A DNA stretch of 46,847 nucleotides, from assembly GCA_947624555.1 (NCBI GenBank), contig CANQKW010000011.1, positions 1 to 46,847 of the forward strand, read 5' to 3'. Position 1 is the stretch's first letter; every line of letters starts with the position of its first letter. Both the position numbers and the translations under genes were made by a program. The notes under the pieces are model-generated. The model saw nothing but the letters and a program-made list of their open reading frames with translations. It was not told the DNA's origin and made no database searches. Source of the stretch: an uncultured Clostridia bacterium. GTDB lineage: Bacteria > Bacillota > Clostridia > Oscillospirales > Ruminococcaceae. Below are positions 7,901 to 16,918 of this stretch, piece after piece.

Positions 7901-8473
7901 TCACGACGAATAGCCAATCTCGAACGCTTTTTTATTGATTTCGACAAATTGCGGCTTTACAAGCTTTTCAATAGCGGCAAGCCACTTTTCTTTGCCTATA
8001 TCGAAATATTTTGCCAGTCTGCCCATAAGGACGATATTTACCGCTTTTGAACTTCCTGCGTCCGACGCCATAGAAAGTGCGTCAATCTCGTCAACGAAAA
8101 TTCCTTTGGATTTAAGCTCTTCGAGGATGCCCTCTGGGTACTCCGCAGCGCCTGTGATAACGGGCATAGGGTCTATCTGCTGAATATTAACGACTATCCT
8201 GCCACCGTCTTTGAGCCATGCTGCATAACGTGCAGCCTCGATCTTCTCAAAGGACACGATATAATCCGCTTCTCCCGTCGAAACGACAGGAGAATAAACC
8301 TTATCGCCAAAGCGAACATAGGTTACGACAGAGCCGCCCCTCTGACTCATTCCGTGGACCTCGCTGACCTTAACGTCATAGCCCTCGTCCGTGAGTATCG
8401 AACCCAACAGCTTGCTTGCGAGAAGACTTCCCTGACCGCCAACGCCGACTATCATAACATTTTTAGTTTCCAT
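7901..8473 (-). CDS. iorB: Indolepyruvate:ferredoxin oxidoreductase, beta subunit
   Basis: The protein is the gamma-type (POR/KOR gamma-like) subunit of IOR: GVGGQGSLLASKLLG near the N terminus, then SEVHGMSQRGGSV (about 44-56), both family signatures. With IorA it interconverts aryl pyruvates and aryl-acetyl-CoA using ferredoxin and thiamine diphosphate. An in-frame ATG at 8503 overlaps iorA, but GGGAGGAG lies directly before the ATG at 8473, leaving 19 bp between the genes, so 8473 is chosen (191 residues). It lies between iorA and paaK. Confidence 0.95.
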   Translation of the reverse strand: METKNVMIVGVGGQGSLLASKLLGSILTDEGYDVKVSEVHGMSQRGGSVVTYVRFGDKVYSPVVSTGEADYIVSFEKIEAARYAAWLKDGGRIVVNIQQIDPMPVITGAAEYPEGILEELKSKGIFVDEIDALSMASDAGSSKAVNIVLMGRLAKYFDIGKEKWLAAIEKLVKPQFVEINKKAFEIGYSS

Positions 8474-8492
8474 AACTGCACTCTCCTCCCGT

Positions 8493-10223
8493 TCAGACTT
8501 CAATAGCGCCGACCTTGCAAAGCTGTCCGCAAACTGCGCAGCCGACGCACTGCGTCGGGTCTATAAACGCCTTTTTATCCTTTATGCTGATTGCAGGACA
8601 ACCCAACTTCATACACATTTTACAGCTTACGCACTTTTCGGGATTGATTTTGAGCGCAGGTTTCGGCTTAACGTATTTGAGTAGCATACAAGGTCTGCGG
8701 GAAATGATGACGGAAGGCTCTTTTACAGCGAGTTCTTCCTTGACTGCGTCCTCGCACTGTTTAAGGTCATACGGGTCGACAACACGCACACGCTTTATGC
8801 CGATAGCACGGCAAAGCTCCTCCAGATCAACTGCCGCAGCAGGCTCTCCCTTGATATTATAGCCTGTGGTGGGGTTTTGCTGATGTCCCGTCATACCTGT
8901 TATAGAGTTGTCCAGAATAATGACCGTGGAATTAGAGCCGTTGTAGGCGATATTTACAAGTCCTGTCATACCCGAATGCATAAACGTTGAATCTCCGATA
9001 ACGCAAACGGTTTTTTCCTCAGAATCGGCGCCGCCGGCTTTATTAAAGCCGTGTATGCCCGAAACCGAGGCTCCCATACAAAGCGTGCTGTCAAGCGCAG
9101 AAAGCGGAGCGGCACTTCCAAGGGTATAGCAGCCTATATCGCCCAGAGTAGTGATTTTGTTCTTCGAGAGAACGTAAAAAAGTCCTCTGTGCGGACAGCC
9201 TGCGCACATTACGGGAGGACGCACGGGAACAGGCGTATCGGAAGAGACCGATTTCGGCTGCGGCAGACCGAAAGCCGCACGTATCGTTGACTGATTAAAT
9301 TCCCCGACAGGCGGGAAAAGCTCTTTTCCGACGCAGGGAACGCCGAGCTTGTTTAAATGCTGCTCGATTATGCCGTCAAGCTCTTCGATAACGTAAACTT
9401 TTTCGACAGATGCCGCAAAATCACGGATAAGCCTTTCGGGGAGCGGATTTATAAGTCCGAGCTTTAAAACAAAGACCTTATCCCCGAAAACTTCTTTCAC
9501 ATACTGATAGCAAGTGCCTGCGCAGATTATTCCTATCTCATTTGAGCTGCCTTTTTCGATGCGGTTGAGCGGAGAAGTTTCGCCAAACTCCGAAAGCTTT
9601 TTTGTGCGCTCTTCGACAAACGGGTGACGTCTGACAGCGTTTGCAGGCGACATTATGTATTTCTGCGGCTGCTTTTCGTACTCGGGGACGGGAATTTCCT
9701 TTCTGTCCTCAAGCTCAACGACATTCTGACAGTGAGCTATTCTGGTGCACATTCTTACAATTACGGGGGTATCGTATTTTTCGGAGATCTCGTATGCCTC
9801 CTTGACGAATTCCTTCGTTTCAACAGAGTCAGAAGGCTCTAACATAGGCACTTTTGCAGCAACGGCATAATGTCGGGAATCCTGCTCGTTCTGTGAGGAG
9901 TGCATAGCAGGGTCGTCCGCCACAAACAGGACAAGACCGCCGTTTACACCCGTATAAGAAAGCGTAAAGAGAGGGTCTGCGGCTACATTAAGACCGACGT
10001 GTTTCATGGCGCACGCAGAGCGCACTCCTCTCAAAGACGCACCGAAAGCGACCTCTGTCGCTACTTTTTCGTTGGGCGCCCATTCGCAGTAAATTTCATC
10101 ATACTTTGCGGCAAATTCGGTTATTTCGGTAGAAGGCGTTCCGGGATAGGACGAAACGACCTTAACGCCCGCCTCGTATAATCCCCGAGCCGCCGCCTCG
10201 TTGCCAAGCATCATTTTTTTCAT
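8493..10223 (-). CDS. iorA: Indolepyruvate:ferredoxin oxidoreductase, alpha subunit
   Basis: The 576-residue catalytic subunit starts with the MLGNEAAARGLYEAG segment and SSYPGTPSTEI (pyrimidine-binding domain). The CAGCPHRG and GDSTFMHSG segments are the thiamine-diphosphate pocket, and two ferredoxin-type 4Fe-4S clusters close the protein: CVSCKMCMKLGC and CVGCAVCGQLC (about 531-572). It decarboxylates aryl pyruvates to aryl-acetyl-CoA with reduction of ferredoxin; in anaerobes with low-potential ferredoxin the reverse, reductive carboxylation, is also known. GGGAG precedes the start. It lies 62 bp after the symporter gene. Confidence 0.96.
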   Translation of the reverse strand: MKKMMLGNEAAARGLYEAGVKVVSSYPGTPSTEITEFAAKYDEIYCEWAPNEKVATEVAFGASLRGVRSACAMKHVGLNVAADPLFTLSYTGVNGGLVLFVADDPAMHSSQNEQDSRHYAVAAKVPMLEPSDSVETKEFVKEAYEISEKYDTPVIVRMCTRIAHCQNVVELEDRKEIPVPEYEKQPQKYIMSPANAVRRHPFVEERTKKLSEFGETSPLNRIEKGSSNEIGIICAGTCYQYVKEVFGDKVFVLKLGLINPLPERLIRDFAASVEKVYVIEELDGIIEQHLNKLGVPCVGKELFPPVGEFNQSTIRAAFGLPQPKSVSSDTPVPVRPPVMCAGCPHRGLFYVLSKNKITTLGDIGCYTLGSAAPLSALDSTLCMGASVSGIHGFNKAGGADSEEKTVCVIGDSTFMHSGMTGLVNIAYNGSNSTVIILDNSITGMTGHQQNPTTGYNIKGEPAAAVDLEELCRAIGIKRVRVVDPYDLKQCEDAVKEELAVKEPSVIISRRPCMLLKYVKPKPALKINPEKCVSCKMCMKLGCPAISIKDKKAFIDPTQCVGCAVCGQLCKVGAIEV

Positions 10224-10285
10224 CTTAAAACTCCCTTATAAATTTGATTATTTTGCTCTCCGCTGCGGCAGTGAGCAGCGCAGTC

Positions 10286-11860
10286 TTATTTGTCGTCGTC
10301 GCCAAGGCTGTCCGTAACCTCGACCGTTTTTGTTCTGGTGTAGCAGACAAACATACTTTCAACATTTTCGGGACGTGTCTTTTTGGTGAGCAGGCTTACT
10401 ATCGGCACGATAATAAGTCCTCCTACCATTGCAAATACTCCCGAATAAAGCGAATTTGTAAATACAAACGAAAGCACGGGGATATTCTTTACATCAAGTA
10501 CTCCGAGAGAAACCAAAAGCTGTACGATTTCAAGTCCCACACCGAACACAAACGACGACGCTACAGCCGCCTTTGTTGTCTTTTTCCAGTAAAGTCCGTA
10601 AAGGAACGGCGCTAAAAATGCACCTGCAAGCGCTCCCCACGAAACGCCCATCATCTGAGCGATAAACATATTTTTGCTCTTCGCCTGAACAATAGCGATA
10701 GCCGCAGAAACCGCCACGAAAATCACTATGAAAATTCTTATAATAAGCATTTTTTTCTTTTCGCTGAATTTGTTCTTGCTGAGCGGCTCAATAAAGTCAA
10801 GCGTTATCGAAGAACCGCTTGTAAGAACGAGCGAAGAAAGCGTAGACATTGACGCTGAAAGCACAAGAACTATTACCAGTCCGATTATAGCAGGAGAAAG
10901 CGTCGAAAGCATCTGCGGAATTACAGCGTCAAAGCCGTTTGCCTGAACGTCTACGTCATACAGTCTGCCAAATCCTCCGAGGAAGTAGCAGCCGCCTGCA
11001 ACGATTATTGCAAATAACGTGGAAATGACCGTGCCTTTCTTGATAGAATCCTCGTTCCTGATAGCGTAGAATTTTCCGACCATCTGAGGAAGTCCCCACG
11101 TACCGAGAGATGTAAGCATTACAACGAACAGCAAAAACAGCGGATTTGGACCGAGGAAAGAAGAATATGCGCCGTTCCAGCCTGCGTCGCCTTCAACCAA
11201 TGCGAGGGATTGCATAGCCTCCGTAAGACCGCCGTTATCGTTGAGGACAGCGCCGATTACGGCAATAATGCCGATAAGCATAACCATACCCTGAATGAAG
11301 TCGTTTACTGCCGTTGCCATATATCCGCCGATAATAACGTAAATTCCCGTAAGAACTGCCATTACAAGGACGCATATCGAGTAATCAATCCCGTTGAACG
11401 CCATTGAAAACAGCCTTGAAAGTCCGTTATAAAGCGAGGCTGTATACGGGATAAGAAATACAAAGGTGATGACAGACGCTGCGATTTTCAGCTTTTTTGA
11501 TTCAAAACGAGAACCGAAAAAATCGGGCATTGTTTTGCTGGAAAGATGCTGGGTCATAATCCTCGTTCTTCTTCCGAGAATGCTCCAGGCAAGCAGTGAG
11601 CCGATAAAGGCGTTTCCCAGACCTATCCAGGTCGACGCCACGCCGAAATTCCAGCCGAACTGTCCCGCATAACCGACAAATATTACCGCCGAGAAATAAG
11701 AAGTGCCGTATGCAAATGCACTTAGCCAGGGTCCAACCTGACGTGAGCCGAGAACAAATCCGTTCACGTCTTTAGCATGTTTTCTGCTCCTTACGCCTAT
11801 GAGTATCATCACAGCAAAGAACAGGATCAAAAATACGCCTGTGATTATCATTGTTTCCAT
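10286..11860 (-). CDS. Sodium:solute symporter (SSS family)
   Basis: This 524-residue membrane protein has about 13 hydrophobic segments starting at residue 4. SSS features are GFVLGSRQVGPWLSAFAYGTSYFSA (in part, 34-53), with the unwound first helix of the LeuT fold, and LSASMSTLSSLVLTSGS (about 330-346), which holds the Ser pair of the Na2 sodium site. It is the first gene of the operon with iorA, iorB, paaK and the ACT gene. PutP-like transporters of this family carry proline, pantothenate or organic acids; an aryl acid or aryl 2-oxoacid is a reasonable guess here only from context. AAAGGA precedes the ATG. I see no convincing promoter in 11861-11940 on this strand. Confidence 0.88.
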   Translation of the reverse strand: METMIITGVFLILFFAVMILIGVRSRKHAKDVNGFVLGSRQVGPWLSAFAYGTSYFSAVIFVGYAGQFGWNFGVASTWIGLGNAFIGSLLAWSILGRRTRIMTQHLSSKTMPDFFGSRFESKKLKIAASVITFVFLIPYTASLYNGLSRLFSMAFNGIDYSICVLVMAVLTGIYVIIGGYMATAVNDFIQGMVMLIGIIAVIGAVLNDNGGLTEAMQSLALVEGDAGWNGAYSSFLGPNPLFLLFVVMLTSLGTWGLPQMVGKFYAIRNEDSIKKGTVISTLFAIIVAGGCYFLGGFGRLYDVDVQANGFDAVIPQMLSTLSPAIIGLVIVLVLSASMSTLSSLVLTSGSSITLDFIEPLSKNKFSEKKKMLIIRIFIVIFVAVSAAIAIVQAKSKNMFIAQMMGVSWGALAGAFLAPFLYGLYWKKTTKAAVASSFVFGVGLEIVQLLVSLGVLDVKNIPVLSFVFTNSLYSGVFAMVGGLIIVPIVSLLTKKTRPENVESMFVCYTRTKTVEVTDSLGDDDK

Positions 11861-11908
11861 AAATTATATATCCTTTCCAAACGGTCTTACCAACCGCTTT
11901 TTAACGTA

Positions 11909-11937
11909 TTGAAAAATTCGGATTTTTATGTTATAAT
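11909..11937 (+). promoter_or_regulatory. Promoter for the amidohydrolase gene
   Basis: TTGAAA (11909-11914) and TATAAT (11932-11937), 17-bp spacer. An inverted repeat AAAAAT-TCGG-ATTTTT (11912-11927) lies between the two boxes and could be an operator for this divergent region. Confidence 0.65.
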
Positions 11938-12036
11938 GTATACAAAAACCGACAAACGCATATAACTGCAAATTATACCGAAAAGCATTTTCAGCAGGCA
12001 GCGTTTTTTGCCGCTGATTTGATAAGGAGAGTTTTT

Positions 12037-12852
12037 ATGATCATTGATTTCCACACACATACATTTCCCGATAAAATAGCCGCCCGTACAATCGAACTTC
12101 TGGCAGAAAAGGGCAACGTAAAGCCTTTCCGAGAGGGCACGCTTTCCTCTTTAAAGGAGAGTATGAAACGTTCCGGAGTGGATTATTCCGTTATTCTTCC
12201 CGTAGCGACCGCAGTCCGACAGGTAGAGTCGATAAACCGCCTTGCGGCTGAGCTTAACGGAAAAGACGGCATTATATATGCAGGAGCAATTCACCCCGAA
12301 TGTGAAAATATTGATGAGATACTTGATTTCATAAAAAACGCAGGTCTTTTCGGAATAAAGCTGCACCCCGATTATCAGGGCGTTTATTTCAATGATGAAC
12401 GGGTACTGAAAATCCTCGAAGGAGCGGCAAAACGGGGTCTTTACATTGTCACTCACGCAGGAATAGACGTCGCATATCCCGATGATGTGCACTGCACGCC
12501 CGATATGGTCCTTGAGGTCCTTGATAAGCTCGGCGGCGTTATTGATGACAAGCTCATCTTGGCTCATCTGGGAGGCTGCGATATGGGAGAAGAAGTTCTC
12601 AAAAAGCTTGTCGGAAAGCCCGTTTATATGGATACCGCCGTTGTTCTCGACCGCTATCCCGAAACAGCCGAAAAAATCATCAGAGCGCACGGTACTGACA
12701 AGATACTCTTCGCAACCGACTCCCCGTGGGCAGACCAGAAGAATTTTATCGACCTGCTTTGCGGTTTTGGCTTTTCCGAAGAAGATCTTCGGCTTATGTA
12801 CTGCGAAAACGGCAAAAAAATCCTTAAATCCGCAAAAATCAACACACTATAA
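12037..12852 (+). CDS. Amidohydrolase family metal-dependent hydrolase
   Basis: The 272-residue protein is a TIM-barrel amidohydrolase of the amidohydrolase-2 type. The metal motif HxH is in IDFHTHTFPD (3-12); KLHPDYQG (about 114-121), ITHAG (about 143-147), ILAHLGG (about 175-181) and a late ATDSPW (about 227-232) supply the remaining His and Asp ligands. These are in the order expected for a decarboxylase or hydrolase with one or two metals. The substrate is not evident. A GTG-like start at 12019 is in frame, but AAGGAG at 12023-12028 serves the ATG at 12037. The gene is transcribed divergently from the symporter operon. Confidence 0.85.
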   Translation: MIIDFHTHTFPDKIAARTIELLAEKGNVKPFREGTLSSLKESMKRSGVDYSVILPVATAVRQVESINRLAAELNGKDGIIYAGAIHPECENIDEILDFIKNAGLFGIKLHPDYQGVYFNDERVLKILEGAAKRGLYIVTHAGIDVAYPDDVHCTPDMVLEVLDKLGGVIDDKLILAHLGGCDMGEEVLKKLVGKPVYMDTAVVLDRYPETAEKIIRAHGTDKILFATDSPWADQKNFIDLLCGFGFSEEDLRLMYCENGKKILKSAKINTL

Positions 12853-12987
12853 TTCATTATATCATTTATTAAAGCTCCTGTCAATGGGTTTTGCCTTTAT
12901 ACCTTTAAATGCTAATTCCCGATTTCGGTTATCAGGAGAAATATGGGAAAACAGCGCTGACAGCAAATTTTGTAAATCGGAGACATT

Positions 12988-15012
12988 ATGGACTCACAGT
13001 ATAAAGCCTTGTTATCACTTCCTGCCGTGAGGTTTGCACCGTTTCTCGCCGCAGGAATGATGTTTGCATATTATTTCGGCGATATTGCACTGTGGCTGCT
13101 GACTGCGGCGGCTGTAACCGCTGCTGCTCTTGCGGTAAAGAAAAATAAATTCACGCTGTGCGTTTTCGGACTTGCAGTTGGGCTTTTGCTTATGACTTTG
13201 CATATCAAATTCTACTGTGAACCTGTATTATCCTATGCAGGGAAAACCGTAAGAGCAGAATTTACGGTCGGAGAAATTCTTGAATACTCCGAAAACGGCG
13301 TTGAATTTTCAGGAAAAATGAACCTCGGCGGTCTGTCGGCAAATGTAAGGCTGTCCGGAGAACGCCGTGTGGAAGAGGGATATTTTGCAGAGGCTACGAT
13401 TGAGCTTGACCTTCCCGACGAGGAATATCTCACGAGAAATCTTGCAAAAGGCATACTTCTCTCAGGAAATATCACGGAATATCATCTTGTAAAGCCGCAG
13501 GACAACGTTTTCACGTTTATCAGAAATATCCGCAGAGAACTTTTCGCCTCGCTTTGCCGATATGTCTGCGGAGAAAGCAGAGAAACAGCGTCGGCGATTT
13601 TATTCGGAAATGACCAAAATTTGCCGCAAACTCTCTCGGAGCAGATAAAAATCAGCGGAACAGCGCATTATACCGCCGCCTCGGGCACGCATTTCGCAAT
13701 TCTTGCGGCGGTTATTCTTCAATTTATACCGACGAGAAAAAGAAAAACGAAAGCGCTGTTCTCAATAATGACCGCCGCAGGAGCAGTGGTTTTCTTCGGT
13801 GCGACAGCGTCCGTTATGAGAGCCTCGGCTATGTTTATAATAAGCGCAGCAGCTCCTCTTTTCAGGCGAAAATCCGAAACTTTGAACACGCTTTGCCTTG
13901 CGGTTTCGGTAATACTTGTCATTTCGCCGGGAGCTGTCCTTGACGCAGGTTTTGCAATGTCGGTACTCGGAGTTTTCGGCGTGGGAGTTATCGGACCGAA
14001 AATATCCGGAAAGCTGAACGAATTTCTTCCCGAAAAGGCAAAATTTCTTTCTGCGGCAGTTTCGGCAATCACATCTTCGTTTTGTGCGCTTGTCTGCACT
14101 GCTCCCGTAAGCATTGCGGTTTTCAAGGGAGTATCGCTTTGCGCCGTGATAACCTCTCTTCTTATTGCGCCTTTTATGTCTGTAGGAATGATGTTTATGA
14201 TTTTCCTCGGCATTTTTGATTCGGGAATACTTGCCGTGCCTGTTGATTTTTCAATGAAAGCAATTTTGGCGATAGTAAAATTTTTCGGCAATCTGCGAGG
14301 AATGTTTATTTCGCTCGATTTCGACGGGGCTTGGGTATTAGCGGCTTTGTGTGCAATTTTGCTGACAGCCGCCGCATTCGGTTCAATGAAAACATTCAGG
14401 CGCTGCGCAGAGGGAACGGCGGTTTTATCGCTTGCGTCAATGCTCATCTCTCTTTATACCGCCAACAGCCGCAGCGAGATACGTTTTGTCGGAAACTATT
14501 ACACGAACGCCGCCGTTTTTATTCAGGGACGGGAGGCGGTCGTCTTTGTGTCGGGAAACGGAACAGGTCTTGCAGACGACATTTCCCGATGTATGCGCGA
14601 ACACGGTGCGGTAAAAATCAGCGTTCTCGCCGCATTCGAAACGGATTTAAGCGGAGCGCTCTCCATAAAAGAGCTTACGGATATGGTTGAAACGGAAGAT
14701 ATTTTTACAAGCGAAACAGCTTTGCAGGTTCTTGACATCGACTGTGCAAAATCCTCCGAAAAAATCACAGAATTTTCGGTAAACGGAAAAACCGTTTCAT
14801 CTGCGCCTGTCGGCGACAGCGGCGCAAACTCGGATATAGTGCTTTATCACGGTACATCAAGGAAAAACGTATGCTCGGCAGGACTTGGAATATTCTTCGT
14901 TAATCCCGGTCGAAAGCTGCCCGAAAACGCCGTTAATATCCGCATAAACAGGGATTTTTGCGTTGAGCTGGATTCTCAGGAGCTTAATGTGACTGTTATC
15001 GGGGAAAATTGA
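12988..15012 (+). CDS. ComEC/Rec2-like DNA channel protein without a recognisable nuclease site
   Basis: The 674-residue protein has an N-terminal membrane region with a DUF4131-like domain (about 1-150), then the Competence domain (about 190-460) beginning at ETASAILFGND and TAHYTAASGTHFAIL, with seven or more membrane helices. ComEC imports single-stranded transforming DNA. The C-terminal soluble part (about 490-674) sits where the metallo-beta-lactamase domain normally is, but it has no HxHxDH motif and none of its other His ligands, so it looks degenerate. Whether the cell is competent is unknown; no other com genes are here. The start is weakly supported by GGAGA. Confidence 0.85.
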   Translation: MDSQYKALLSLPAVRFAPFLAAGMMFAYYFGDIALWLLTAAAVTAAALAVKKNKFTLCVFGLAVGLLLMTLHIKFYCEPVLSYAGKTVRAEFTVGEILEYSENGVEFSGKMNLGGLSANVRLSGERRVEEGYFAEATIELDLPDEEYLTRNLAKGILLSGNITEYHLVKPQDNVFTFIRNIRRELFASLCRYVCGESRETASAILFGNDQNLPQTLSEQIKISGTAHYTAASGTHFAILAAVILQFIPTRKRKTKALFSIMTAAGAVVFFGATASVMRASAMFIISAAAPLFRRKSETLNTLCLAVSVILVISPGAVLDAGFAMSVLGVFGVGVIGPKISGKLNEFLPEKAKFLSAAVSAITSSFCALVCTAPVSIAVFKGVSLCAVITSLLIAPFMSVGMMFMIFLGIFDSGILAVPVDFSMKAILAIVKFFGNLRGMFISLDFDGAWVLAALCAILLTAAAFGSMKTFRRCAEGTAVLSLASMLISLYTANSRSEIRFVGNYYTNAAVFIQGREAVVFVSGNGTGLADDISRCMREHGAVKISVLAAFETDLSGALSIKELTDMVETEDIFTSETALQVLDIDCAKSSEKITEFSVNGKTVSSAPVGDSGANSDIVLYHGTSRKNVCSAGLGIFFVNPGRKLPENAVNIRINRDFCVELDSQELNVTVIGEN

Positions 15013-15119
15013 CATCTGAAATACGGGAGTTTAACCGCATCATAACAGCGGCGTTTCCGAGAACAGGATATTTTATTGTGAAAAGATACGAAATTATTCG
15101 TCATTATCAACAATATGTA

Positions 15120-15148
15120 TTGCAATTCTTGAATAAATATGTTATAAT
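15120..15148 (+). promoter_or_regulatory. Promoter for the second GGDEF/EAL gene
   Basis: TTGCAA (15120-15125) and TATAAT (15143-15148) with a 17-bp spacer; the gene start is 45 bp downstream. Confidence 0.7.
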
Positions 15149-15192
15149 ACCCCAAAGAACTATTTTTCCTCATAAAAACGGAGGGGATTAAA

Positions 15193-16860
15193 ATGAAATT
15201 GACAAATATTCCCGAAAAATACCGTGATTTGCTTGCTGACATTACTTCGGCAGATGAATATACATATCATTTTCTGTGGAATTGTGCCGAAAATGAAGTT
15301 TTTTCGTTCGGAAAGGTATTTTTGCCCGAAGGAGTCTGCGACCCGCTGGATTATATCCGTGAAAGCGGAATGGTCGCCGAAACATCTCAGGACGCATTTA
15401 ATGTTTTTTGCGCTCAGATCGAGCAGGGCATTATTGAAAGCTGTGAAAAAAACAGTATCTCCCTTGACCTAAGAATGAAATTCCCCGGTGAGGAAGATTT
15501 TTCAATGAACCATTTCTATGCGAATTTTCTGCTTGATGATAACGGGAAAATCAAATCGGTTCATTTTAATATCCGTCCGTTTTCTGTGCGTGAAAAGTTT
15601 GACAAGCAGGTGCTTAATGCGTTTACATCAGACAAGGCTCCGCAGATTTTCTCAAAGCGCTGCAGGACAATGCTCGACAATCACCCCGATGACAAAATAG
15701 CGTTTATTCAGCTTGACATAGAGCGTTTTAAGCTGATAAACGAAAAATACGGCGTGGAAGTCGGCGATGAGCTGCTGAAATTCATACTGGACAGTCTGGG
15801 TCTTATCTGTGACGAAGAAACGCCGTTCTGTCGGCTTACCGCCGATGTTTTTATGGTGGTAACGAAGTTTGAAAACGAAGATGAATTGCTGGATTTTATT
15901 CATTATATCGAGAGTATGCTTATGGGATATAAGGGAATGGAATACCGCCTTATCTTCGGAGTAGCTGTTGCCGAGGACAAATCGCTCCACACACGCAGGC
16001 TCGGCGACAACGCCTCTATCGCAAGAAGAAGTATCCACGGAAACGCTCTCAACAATATCGGCTGGTTCAACGGAAATATGAAGAGCGAACTTCACAAAAT
16101 GCAAAGTATTGAGGACGATATGCACAAGGCGTTGCTCAATAATGAGTTTGTGATGTATCTTCAGCCGAAACACAGCATTTCAACGGGAAAAATAATCGGC
16201 GCAGAGGCTCTTGCACGTTGGATACACCCCGAAAGAGGAATGATTTCTCCCGCTGTGTTTATCCCTGTTTTTGAGCAGAACGGCTTTATTCTTAAACTTG
16301 ACTGTTTTATATGGGAATGTGCCTGCAAGGAAATCAGAAGGCTGCTCGACTGCGGCATTGGACCTGTCCCCATTTCCGTGAATATTTCAAGAGAATATGT
16401 TCATTCATTCGACTGCGTGACATATATTTCCGATCTGATAAAGAAGTATGATATTCCTATAAATTACCTTGAGCTTGAGATAACCGAGACAGTTGACTCA
16501 CAAGGCATAAGCGATGTTGTCGCAAATATGAAACAGGCAGGATTTAAAATGCTTATGGACGACTTCGGTTCGGGATATTCTTCGCTTAATACGCTTAAAA
16601 CGACGCAGTTTGACGTTCTTAAAATCGACAGAGGTTTTTTGTCGGAATTTATGGACAGCGAAAGAGGAAGAAAAATCATCGAGCATATGATTTCAATGTC
16701 GCAGGATATAGGACTTGACATTATCGCAGAGGGCGTTGAAACCAAAGAGCAGGCAGAGTTCCTGAGAGTATGCGGATGTGACGCTGCACAGGGATTTTTC
16801 TATTCAAAGCCTATTGCTTTGAATGAGTTTGAGGAAAGGCTCGTTTCAATAAATAAGTGA
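15193..16860 (+). CDS. c-di-GMP phosphodiesterase: PAS-like, degenerate GGDEF, intact EAL
   Basis: The 555-residue protein has an N-terminal PAS-like region (about 20-140), a GGDEF fold (about 150-300) and an EAL domain (about 305-550). The GGDEF signature is TADVF (216-220), so all key Gly and Glu residues are lost and it cannot be a cyclase. The EAL domain keeps Glu338 in GAEALARW, Asn in VNIS, Glu in EITET, DDFGSG, KIDRGF, AEGVET and QGF, so phosphodiesterase activity is expected. It has its own promoter and a GGAGGGG ribosome site, and no membrane segment, so it is cytoplasmic. Its domain order parallels the protein encoded at 4250-5929. Confidence 0.93.
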   Translation: MKLTNIPEKYRDLLADITSADEYTYHFLWNCAENEVFSFGKVFLPEGVCDPLDYIRESGMVAETSQDAFNVFCAQIEQGIIESCEKNSISLDLRMKFPGEEDFSMNHFYANFLLDDNGKIKSVHFNIRPFSVREKFDKQVLNAFTSDKAPQIFSKRCRTMLDNHPDDKIAFIQLDIERFKLINEKYGVEVGDELLKFILDSLGLICDEETPFCRLTADVFMVVTKFENEDELLDFIHYIESMLMGYKGMEYRLIFGVAVAEDKSLHTRRLGDNASIARRSIHGNALNNIGWFNGNMKSELHKMQSIEDDMHKALLNNEFVMYLQPKHSISTGKIIGAEALARWIHPERGMISPAVFIPVFEQNGFILKLDCFIWECACKEIRRLLDCGIGPVPISVNISREYVHSFDCVTYISDLIKKYDIPINYLELEITETVDSQGISDVVANMKQAGFKMLMDDFGSGYSSLNTLKTTQFDVLKIDRGFLSEFMDSERGRKIIEHMISMSQDIGLDIIAEGVETKEQAEFLRVCGCDAAQGFFYSKPIALNEFEERLVSINK

Positions 16861-16918
16861 AAAATCTCGGCAAATCCAAGAAAACGTTTTTAATTGCACA
16901 CGAAAGCAGGTGAAAAAT

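Noticed and set aside
10224-10285. Possible CGCTG / CAGCG hairpin between symporter and iorA
   Set aside because: Five-bp stem with a long loop and no T run; not supported.
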